This document shows positions 1 through 7,305 of a DNA stretch of 64,000 bases, piece by piece. Source of the DNA: Micavibrio sp. UBA6147 (lineage in GTDB: Bacteria > Pseudomonadota > Alphaproteobacteria > Micavibrionales > UBA1664). The notes under the pieces are model-generated. The model worked only from the letters and a program-made list of their open reading frames with translations, was not told where the DNA came from and made no database searches. How positions within the stretch are numbered: the first letter of the stretch is position 1; every line of letters begins with the position of its first letter. The stretch lies in NCBI GenBank assembly GCA_002423185.1, contig DIUX01000001.1:268050-332049 (forward strand), read 5' to 3'. A program made the translations under genes and the position numbers.

Positions 1-1
1 T

Positions 2-1033
2 ACGCCGCCGATCGCTAATGACAATATTGGGCGTTCCGCAGCGATATCGGGTGATATCGCTGCCGTTGGGAGCCATGTCGCGGATGAGCCGGGTTTCGTG
101 GATACCGGTGTGGTCTGGCTCTACCAAGAAACATCTCAAGATAACTGGGCGTTGATCAAGAAACTCGTAAACCCCAACGGGGCGTCTGCGAGCAATTACT
201 TCGGCTCTTCCGTGGACGTGAAGGATCTGGATGGTGACGGCACGGCTGATCGAGTTGTAATCGGAGCCTATGGTGACGACACCTATGGCAGCAATAAAGG
301 CTCTTTGTTTGTGTATGAGCGCAATCAAGGCGGCGCCGATAATTGGGGGCAAATCAAGAAAGTCGTGCCAACGGTTGAGGAACACGGAGCCTATTTCGGC
401 AGGTCTGTTGACCTTTCGGGGACAACGCTCGTGGCCGGCGCGGCGCGTGAAGATTCCAATGGTAACGATTCCGGTGCCGTATATGTTTTCGAACGTGACC
501 AAGGCGGCAGTGAGAATTGGGGGCAAGTCAAACGTATGACGGGCGAGAATGCCGGAGATCTTTACGGCTTCGAAGTTGCCATTTCGGGGGATACGATGGT
601 CATAGGGGCGCCTTATGAAGATACCGGCGGAACCAATCGCGGGGCTGTCTATGTCTATTACCGCGACAATGGTGGTGCGGGTAATTGGGGGCTGGAAAAG
701 AAAATACCCTATGGTGGAGCCGGAGGTGCAGGAGATGCCTTTTTTGGCTGGGCGCTTGATTTATCGGGCGATATCTTGATTGTCGGCGCACCGAATGACG
801 ACACCAATGCGAATAACAGCGGTTATACCTATGTCTATTCCCGCAACGAAGGCGGCAACGATAATTGGGGGCTTTTGGCGACGATTGACCCGAATGTTCC
901 GGGTGAGGGGGATTATTTCGGATACAGCGTTGCAGTGTCGGGAAATGTCGTTGCCGCAGGCGGCATTTATAATGATGATGCGGGCGTTGATGACGGTGCG
1001 GTATACGTGTTCGGCTGCCCGTCTGTGCCATAG
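2..1033 (+). CDS. FG-GAP beta-propeller secreted protein, 5' end cut by window
   Basis: The reading frame is open from base 2, so this is the C-terminal 343 codons of a longer gene whose start lies outside the window. It contains repeats built around a G-x-S-V/A core, a VGAP-type strand, a VYVY strand and a QGGADNWG turn, typical of FG-GAP/integrin-alpha propellers. It ends in a single Cys (FGCPSVP), as in the downstream copies. Aligned by eye with the next gene, its repeats match repeats 4, 5, 11, 12, 13 and 14; five repeats (296 residues) are absent, and the frame is kept across the junction near base 325-345. The molecular function is unknown; it is probably exported like its paralogues. 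Confidence in the family is high. Confidence 0.85.
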   Translation, partial: TPPIANDNIGRSAAISGDIAAVGSHVADEPGFVDTGVVWLYQETSQDNWALIKKLVNPNGASASNYFGSSVDVKDLDGDGTADRVVIGAYGDDTYGSNKGSLFVYERNQGGADNWGQIKKVVPTVEEHGAYFGRSVDLSGTTLVAGAAREDSNGNDSGAVYVFERDQGGSENWGQVKRMTGENAGDLYGFEVAISGDTMVIGAPYEDTGGTNRGAVYVYYRDNGGAGNWGLEKKIPYGGAGGAGDAFFGWALDLSGDILIVGAPNDDTNANNSGYTYVYSRNEGGNDNWGLLATIDPNVPGEGDYFGYSVAVSGNVVAAGGIYNDDAGVDDGAVYVFGCPSVP

Positions 1034-1060
1034 AGGGGGCGAATAAGGCGAATAAAGTGC

Positions 1061-1091
1061 ACAACAAAAATAGGGTTGTTATTGCTTTTTT
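1061..1091 (+). terminator. weak possible terminator after first FG-GAP gene
   Basis: A five-base stem (ACAAC / GTTGT) with a nine-base loop is followed, after six bases, by a run of six T. The stem is short, so the call is tentative. Confidence 0.3.
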
Positions 1092-1144
1092 AGGATTCGT
1101 GCTTCAAACTGAGGGAACAGGTTATCACTAATCAAAGATGTTTC

Positions 1145-3997
1145 ATGAGGATAAGCGGAAAAATTTTCGCTGCTGTGGCTGTTGTCTTTTGTGCGCTTGT
1201 GCCGCTTCGCGCGGTGCAGGCAACTTGCCCTGTGTCCGTCGCCGGACAATATATCATGACCTATAATAACGGCACGAAATTCATGGCAGCGTGCAAGTTT
1301 GGTGACTCGCTGCGTAATTTATGCGGCGACCCTGCGGGGGTGTGTACAGCCGGCCAAGAAGGGGATGTCGAATATAATACAGGGGGCAGTGTCCTGCGTT
1401 ATTGTAACGGCAGTAACTGGGTCAATGTTCAATGCCAATCGCTTGGTTCTTGCGTCGGAACGGCGGCGGGAACAATCTCCGCCGATGCCACACAAATGAA
1501 ATACTGCAACGGCACAACATGGCAAGCCATGTATAATGACGGCATTTGTACGGGGATCGGGGTGCAAGAAGCCACATTTTCTCCGTCAAACGCAACGGAT
1601 GGAGAGGACGCTGTCCAATTCACCCACCCTAACGGTCTTGCCATGACGGATGCGTACATGATGGCGGGGTCGATGCTTGGTTCGCGTAACCGTCTGCGTG
1701 ACGGGGCTGTAACGGTCTATAAACGCAGCGGCACAACATGGACACGGCTCAAGGAACTTGTTCCCACAGGCAACGGTGTTGCCCATTATTTCGGCAATGC
1801 TGTCGCCATGGATGGCGATTATGCGATTGTCGGCGCCTATGGCGGAAGCCGCGTCCATTTTTTCAAAAAAGATCATGGAGGAGCCGATAACTGGGGCGAA
1901 TTGGTAATGCGCGGCGGATCGACATATTCCGGCATTGCTGTCGATCTGGATGGGGATCAGGCTATTGCAGGCGCGCACGGCGCGGACGGCGCGGCGACGA
2001 ACCAAGGCAATGCCCGTATTTATAGGCGGGACAGCGGCGGCGCCGATGCATGGGGGCAAGTTGTTATCCTCACGCACCCTGGCACGCCGGTCATCAGCGA
2101 TAACCTTGGTAACTCGGTGGCGATTGCCGCCGACATGGCCGCAATAGGCGGGCCGAATGTGGATGATTCCGGCGTTGCGAATACGGGGGTCATCTGGCTG
2201 TACCAAGAAACATCGCTTGATAACTGGGTGATGTTGAAGAAATTTACCAACCCGAATGGCTTGGGGTCGAGTGATTATTTCGGGTCGAGTGTTGATCTGA
2301 AAGACCTTGATAATGACGGCACGGCGGATCGCATGGTGATCGGCGCGTACGCAGATGATGAAGGCGGCAGCAATAAAGGCACAGTGTTTGTGTATGAACG
2401 CAATCAAGGCGGCGCCAATAATTGGGGCTTGGTCAAGCAAATCGATGATACGGCTTCACCGGCTACCTCACAGTATTTGGGGTTTAGCACCGTCCTTGGG
2501 GGGGATCGTGTTATCTCGGGCATTATTTTGGACGATACGCAAGGCAGCAATGCCGGTGCTTCCGTCGTTTTCGGCAAAGATGTGGGCGGTGCCAATAACT
2601 GGGGTGTTGAACAATTCCTGTATGGCAGTCTTTCAAGCGCCAACGACCAACAAGGCAGAGTCGTCGCAATGGACGAATCCGGCACTTACGCCACAATGGG
2701 GTCAATGTACGAAGGGGAAAGAGGGGCGGCCTATACATACAGCCGTTCAGGCAGCACATGGACTCAGCGCCAGCGCACGCAACCCCATTCAGGCATTGAG
2801 CATTCGGTCAGGATGGGGGATGCCGTCGCGGCCTCGGGCGATTATGCCGCCACAGGCATTATTTATAAAACCGATTACTGGGTGGCGAATAAATGGACAG
2901 TCGTCGGCGGAGTCGATATTTACAAGCGCGCGCCGGACGCAACATGGTCGCTCGATAAGCACGTTTTGCCGCCGTCCCCCGCAAACTCGATGCAGTTTGG
3001 GCAGACGCTAGATATTTCGCCGGAATATTTGGTTGTCGGCGTGCCGGGCGATGATACGGGCGGCGGCGATTCCGGCGGCGCAATGCTCTTTGGCCGAAAC
3101 GTCGGCGGAGCAGGAAATTGGGGCTTCAGCAAGCTCATCAAGCACGATTATGCGGCGGGCAGCCAAGACGCCGGAGCGGAAAACGGGATTGCGTTGTTTG
3201 GCGAATATATCGTTCTCGGCGTTGGCGGCGATAACCGAAGCCTCGTCTATCCTCAAGGAAGTGCCGGATCCGTCGCCATTTTTAAAAAGGATCAAGGCGG
3301 CGCGGATAACTGGGGGCAAATCAAAAAAGTCGTCCCAACGGTTGAGGAGCATGCCGCCTATTTCGGGCGGTCGGTTGATCTTGCGGGAACCACGCTGGTT
3401 GCTGGAGCCGCACGCGAAAACGCGAATGGTACGGATGCTGGGGCGATTTATATTTATGAACGTGACCAAGGGGGCGCGGATAATTGGGGTTTGATCAAGC
3501 GTATGACCGGTGAGTCCGCGAGCGATCATTACGGATGGGAAGTCGCAGTGTCGGGCGACACGATGGCGATTGGTGCCCCCTATGACGATGACGCCGGAAC
3601 AGACCGCGGCGCGGTGTATATTTATTATCGCGATAATGGCGGTTCGGGCAATTGGGGTCTGGAAAAGAAGATGGTCTATGACGGGGCAAGCAGCGGCAAT
3701 GCTCTGTTTGGTCGGGCGCTGGACTTGTCGGGCGATATTTTGATCATTGGCGCGCCCTATGACGACACCAATGTGACGGATGGCGGCTATACCTATGTCT
3801 ATTCCCGCAACGAAGGCGGCAACGATAACTGGGGACTTTTGGCGACGATTGACCCGAATGTTCCGGGGGTAGAGGACTTGTTTGGCTTCAGTGTCGCCGT
3901 GTCGGGAAATGTCGTTGCCGCAGGCGGAATCTATAACGACGATGCGGGCGTTGATGATGGCGCTATTTATGTGTTCGGCTGTCCGCCTGTGCCGTAA
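1145..3997 (+). CDS. Secreted FG-GAP beta-propeller protein (copy 2)
   Basis: A 950-residue protein with an N-terminal signal peptide (about residues 1-26, cleavage before TCPVSVAG). Next comes a Cys-rich module (about 27-140) holding two related YCNGxxW units, then 14 repeats of about 55-65 residues. Each repeat has an FG/SV start, a VGA strand, a VYVY-type strand and a GGADNWG turn. Repeat 5 carries an EF-hand-like acidic loop (DLDNDGTAD). Fourteen repeats would fit two seven-bladed propellers; this is inference. It ends in FGCPPVP, whose Cys could pair with an N-terminal Cys. No good Shine-Dalgarno precedes the ATG, but the signal peptide begins there. Role unknown; surface or periplasmic adhesion or ligand binding is a guess. 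Confidence 0.9.
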   Translation: MRISGKIFAAVAVVFCALVPLRAVQATCPVSVAGQYIMTYNNGTKFMAACKFGDSLRNLCGDPAGVCTAGQEGDVEYNTGGSVLRYCNGSNWVNVQCQSLGSCVGTAAGTISADATQMKYCNGTTWQAMYNDGICTGIGVQEATFSPSNATDGEDAVQFTHPNGLAMTDAYMMAGSMLGSRNRLRDGAVTVYKRSGTTWTRLKELVPTGNGVAHYFGNAVAMDGDYAIVGAYGGSRVHFFKKDHGGADNWGELVMRGGSTYSGIAVDLDGDQAIAGAHGADGAATNQGNARIYRRDSGGADAWGQVVILTHPGTPVISDNLGNSVAIAADMAAIGGPNVDDSGVANTGVIWLYQETSLDNWVMLKKFTNPNGLGSSDYFGSSVDLKDLDNDGTADRMVIGAYADDEGGSNKGTVFVYERNQGGANNWGLVKQIDDTASPATSQYLGFSTVLGGDRVISGIILDDTQGSNAGASVVFGKDVGGANNWGVEQFLYGSLSSANDQQGRVVAMDESGTYATMGSMYEGERGAAYTYSRSGSTWTQRQRTQPHSGIEHSVRMGDAVAASGDYAATGIIYKTDYWVANKWTVVGGVDIYKRAPDATWSLDKHVLPPSPANSMQFGQTLDISPEYLVVGVPGDDTGGGDSGGAMLFGRNVGGAGNWGFSKLIKHDYAAGSQDAGAENGIALFGEYIVLGVGGDNRSLVYPQGSAGSVAIFKKDQGGADNWGQIKKVVPTVEEHAAYFGRSVDLAGTTLVAGAARENANGTDAGAIYIYERDQGGADNWGLIKRMTGESASDHYGWEVAVSGDTMAIGAPYDDDAGTDRGAVYIYYRDNGGSGNWGLEKKMVYDGASSGNALFGRALDLSGDILIIGAPYDDTNVTDGGYTYVYSRNEGGNDNWGLLATIDPNVPGVEDLFGFSVAVSGNVVAAGGIYNDDAGVDDGAIYVFGCPPVP

Positions 3998-4064
3998 TAT
4001 TGTGAGCCGTTCGGCATCGCATCGTTATTGTTTTCTTAAAATAAATACGTCACAATAAAGGGGA

Positions 4065-4094
4065 GCATCTCTAACCACAGGGATGCCGTTTTTT
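4065..4094 (+). terminator. intrinsic terminator or attenuator 11 bases before next start
   Basis: An eight-pair stem (GCATCTCT / AGGGATGC, one G-T pair) with loop AACCAC is followed by CG and six T. It probably ends transcription of copy 2. Because it stops only 11 bases before the ATG of copy 3, it could instead act as an attenuator for that gene. Confidence 0.65.
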
Positions 4095-4105
4095 ATTCGG
4101 ACAAA

Positions 4106-6979
4106 ATGAAGAAAATAGCTTGTCTGTTTTGGGCGCTCCTTGTTGTAATCCTGCCGTTTGAGGCGCGGGCAAGTTGTCCTGTGGCGGAGGCCGGACAATA
4201 CATCATGACGTATAACAGCGGCACGAAATATATGTCGGCCTGTAAATTCGGCGATTCCTTGCGTAATTTATGCGGCAATGTCGGCGTGTCCTGCACGGCG
4301 GGGCAAGAAGGCGACGTTGAATACAGCGCCGCCGGAACGGTTTTGCGCTATTGCAACGGGAGTAACTGGATCAACGTCCAGTGCGAGGCGCTCGGATCCT
4401 GTGTCGGCACGGCGGCGGGGACGATTTCCGCCGACACGACGCAAATGAAATACTGCAACGGCACGACATGGCAAGCCATGTATAATGACGGAATATGCGT
4501 CGGTATCGGGGTGCAAGAAGCGGTCTTCACACCCACTGGCGCATCGCACGGTCAAAACACCATGTATTACGGGTGGGAAGACCAAATCGCGATGACCGAT
4601 GACTATGCCGCGGTCGGCTCGCAATTCGCCACGCGGGTCAGGCTTCGTGACGGCGCGGTGACGATGTATAAACGCACCGGCGCGGCATGGGCACGAATCA
4701 AGGAGCTTGTCCCCAGTGTGTATGGTGTGACTCATTATTTCGGCAATTCCGTGTCGATGGATGGCGATTACATTATGGTCGGGGCGTATAGCGCCAACCG
4801 CGCCTTCATTTTCAAAAAAGACCAAGGCGGCGCCGATAACTGGGGTGAGATTGCCGTGCGGTCGGGCAGTCAATATCACGGTTTCTCCGTCGATATCGAA
4901 GGTGACAAAGCCATAGCCGGAAGCCCCTATCACGGTACCGCAAGCTCGGGCTCTGGCTACCGCCAAGGCCGCGCCCGAATTTATCGCAAGGATCGAAGCG
5001 GTGTCGATGCATGGGGCGAGGTTGTTATTTTGGAAAATCCTGAGGTTGCGCCGGTTGCGTCGGATCGTTTCGGTGACACGGTCGCCATCGCGGGCGATAT
5101 TGCTGTGGTCGCCAGCCCCTATCAGAACGAGGGCGGTATCGGCGACGCTGGTGCGGTCTGGCTATACCGTGAAACGGCCTTGGACACATGGTCTTTGCTC
5201 AAGAAAATCACCAACCCCAACGGGCTGGGGTCGAGTGACCTTTTCGGCTATGCCGTCGACATCAAGGATAACGACGGCAACGGCACCGCCGACCGTTTGG
5301 TTGTGTCGGCGCTGAGCGACGACGATTTCGGGAGCAATAAAGGTACGATCTTCGTTTTCGAGCGCGACCAAGGCGGCGCGAATAATTGGGGCTTGGTCAC
5401 GCATACGGGTGACCGCACAAACGCAAATCCAACCACGGTGGAGATCGGCCGTGGTCTTAGCTTGACGACCAATAATAAAATGATTGTTGGTGTCCGCGCC
5501 AATGACGACCAAGGCGTTGATGCCGGCGCGGCGATCATCTTCGGCAAGGATACGGGCGGCGCCAATAACTGGGGGATCGAAGAATATATCTATGCTGGTG
5601 ACCCTGCGGTGCGCAATGAATTCGGGCGCGCCGTGGCGTTTTCGGAAACAGGCGCCTATGCCATGGCGTCCGCCCCGTTTGACATTACGAACGACCCCGT
5701 GGCCGGTGCCGCCTATATCTTCAGCCGTTCCGGCACGACCTCAACACAGCGCGCCAAACTTGCCCCCACATCCTCCATCGAATATTCGGTACGGATGGGC
5801 GACTCCGTGGCGGTGTCGGGCGACTATGCCGCTGTCGGCATCATCTATAAAACTGATTTGTGGAACACATTGCGCACCCGCGCCACAGGCGGTGTAAACA
5901 TTTATAAACGCGCCGCGAATGCAACGTGGTCATTGGAAAAACACATCACGCCTGAAACCCCCTATGGGGACGGGCATTTCGGAATTACGGTTGACATCTC
6001 GCCCGAATTTTTGGCCGTCGCCGTGCCGGGGGATAACGCGGGTGCCAGCGATTCCGGCGCCATCATGCTCTACAGCCGCAACCACGGCGGCGTCGGCAAT
6101 TGGGGCGAGTTTAAAAAGCTCAAAGCCCTCGACCGACAAGCAAGCGATGTTATGGGCTCTGAAAATGGCCTCAGCCTGTTTGGTGACTACATTGTCGCAG
6201 GGGCGCTTGGCGATGACGGAACACTTGTTTCGCCGCAGGGTAACTCAGGATCTGCCTATATTTTCAACCGCAATCAAGGCGGTGCGGATAATTGGGGACA
6301 GGTCAAAAAGCTCATTCCGCCTGTTGACGAACATGAGGCTCGCTTCGGCAACGCCGTTGATATGGGGGGCAACATCATCGCCGTTGCCTCTCGGATTGAG
6401 GATGCAAACGGCGTAAACTCGGGCGCAGTCTATTTGTTTTCAAAGGATCAAGGCGGCACGAATAACTGGGGGCAAATCAAGAAATTTGTCGGTGAGGCCG
6501 CCAACGACCATTTCGGCTATGACGTGGCGGTGTCGGGCGACACGGTCGCGGTCGGCGCTCCGTATCAAGACGCTGCCGGAACGGATCGTGGCGCCGTTTA
6601 TCTCTATTACAAAGACCAAGGCGGCGCGGGCAATTGGGGCTTGTTCAAAAAACTCAATTACCCAGGGGTCAGCTCAGGCAACGCCTTGTTCGGGTTCCAG
6701 ATCGACCTCGCGGGCGATATTTTGATTGTCGGCGCGCCGTATGACGACACAAACTTGACCGATGCGGGCTATGTGTACGTGTTTTCGCGCAACGAGGGCG
6801 GTAACGATAATTGGGGGCAACTCGCCACCATCGTGCCGAACACCCCAGGCGAAACGGACTATTTCGGCTACAGCGTGTCCGTGTCCGGTAACGTCGTCGC
6901 AGGGGGCGGCTTGTATAACGATGATGGCGGCAAGGATGACGGGTCGGTGTATTTGTTCGGTTGTCCGCCGACGCCTTAG
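4106..6979 (+). CDS. Secreted FG-GAP beta-propeller protein (copy 3)
   Basis: A 957-residue paralogue with the same layout: signal peptide (about 1-22, cleaved before SCPVAEAG), Cys-rich module with two YCNGxxW units, about 14 FG-GAP-like repeats with QGGADNWG turns, and a terminal FGCPPTP. Repeat 5 again has an acidic loop (DNDGNGTAD). The start is set by the signal peptide; only a weak GGA lies upstream, and a terminator-like hairpin sits directly before it. It is more diverged from copies 4 and 5 than those are from each other. The product is expected outside the cytoplasm; its partner or ligand cannot be read from sequence. Confidence 0.9.
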   Translation: MKKIACLFWALLVVILPFEARASCPVAEAGQYIMTYNSGTKYMSACKFGDSLRNLCGNVGVSCTAGQEGDVEYSAAGTVLRYCNGSNWINVQCEALGSCVGTAAGTISADTTQMKYCNGTTWQAMYNDGICVGIGVQEAVFTPTGASHGQNTMYYGWEDQIAMTDDYAAVGSQFATRVRLRDGAVTMYKRTGAAWARIKELVPSVYGVTHYFGNSVSMDGDYIMVGAYSANRAFIFKKDQGGADNWGEIAVRSGSQYHGFSVDIEGDKAIAGSPYHGTASSGSGYRQGRARIYRKDRSGVDAWGEVVILENPEVAPVASDRFGDTVAIAGDIAVVASPYQNEGGIGDAGAVWLYRETALDTWSLLKKITNPNGLGSSDLFGYAVDIKDNDGNGTADRLVVSALSDDDFGSNKGTIFVFERDQGGANNWGLVTHTGDRTNANPTTVEIGRGLSLTTNNKMIVGVRANDDQGVDAGAAIIFGKDTGGANNWGIEEYIYAGDPAVRNEFGRAVAFSETGAYAMASAPFDITNDPVAGAAYIFSRSGTTSTQRAKLAPTSSIEYSVRMGDSVAVSGDYAAVGIIYKTDLWNTLRTRATGGVNIYKRAANATWSLEKHITPETPYGDGHFGITVDISPEFLAVAVPGDNAGASDSGAIMLYSRNHGGVGNWGEFKKLKALDRQASDVMGSENGLSLFGDYIVAGALGDDGTLVSPQGNSGSAYIFNRNQGGADNWGQVKKLIPPVDEHEARFGNAVDMGGNIIAVASRIEDANGVNSGAVYLFSKDQGGTNNWGQIKKFVGEAANDHFGYDVAVSGDTVAVGAPYQDAAGTDRGAVYLYYKDQGGAGNWGLFKKLNYPGVSSGNALFGFQIDLAGDILIVGAPYDDTNLTDAGYVYVFSRNEGGNDNWGQLATIVPNTPGETDYFGYSVSVSGNVVAGGGLYNDDGGKDDGSVYLFGCPPTP

Positions 6980-7011
6980 CGGGCACTATGAGATTTGTTT
7001 TTTGTGTAACA

Positions 7012-7055
7012 CGTTTAGTATAGATTGGGTTGAGCTTGATTGTTTCGTTTAGTAT
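7012..7055 (+). repeat. two 10-bp direct repeats upstream of FG-GAP copy 4
   Basis: CGTTTAGTAT occurs at 7012-7021 and again at 7046-7055. The 326-bp gap between copies 3 and 4 is about three times the length of the other gaps in this array. These repeats sit in its AT-rich first half and could be binding sites; nothing more can be said. Confidence 0.4.
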
Positions 7056-7136
7056 TTTTGTTTTATAAAAAACAACCTTGCCGTTCTTCCACTATTCTTC
7101 TACTGTCTGTGATGGATCGTGGGGTGTCTGCGGTCT

Positions 7137-7298
7137 GGGGACTAAGAAACCCCGATAGAATGCAGCTTGTGCAACTGTTTTGCACTCCTCGGCGTATGGT
7201 CGGGGAGGCTATGGCGTATGTACAGCCTTTGGTAAAGGCCATAGCGACCCTTCATTCTATGGGTTTTCTTACTCCCCGATCACCTAAAGGTCAGGGGA
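7137..7298 (+). promoter_or_regulatory. structured leader RNA candidate with possible SD-sequestering switch
   Basis: An imperfect 26-base inverted repeat (arms 7137-7162 and 7253-7277, 23 pairs, one bulge and two mismatches) encloses three further hairpins. These are GTGCAA/TTGCAC (7169-7174 with 7180-7185), a CTCC/GGAG pairing around 7190-7207, and GCTATG/CATAGC (7208-7213 with 7240-7245) with an inner GCCTTT/AAAGGC. The last bases of the closing stem, TCCCC (7273-7277), can instead pair with GGGGA (7294-7298), which is the Shine-Dalgarno of the gene starting at 7306. That gives two mutually exclusive folds, as in riboswitches. It matches no riboswitch class I can recognise. Function is inference; the complementarity is read directly. 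Confidence 0.55.
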
Positions 7299-7305
7299 CA
7301 GCACA

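Noticed and set aside
1586..2440. Long minus-strand frames across the FG-GAP genes (also near 4268, 7957, 8734 and 11099)
   Set aside because: They recur at the same place in each paralogue because of repeat codon bias, lack ribosome sites and have no recognisable domains.
7137..7280. Retron-type non-coding RNA (inverted ends around hairpins)
   Set aside because: No reverse transcriptase gene is present nearby; the neighbours are FG-GAP genes.
7137..7280. Integron attC site
   Set aside because: The RYYYAAC and GTTRRRY core sites are missing at the ends, and no integrase or cassette pattern is seen.
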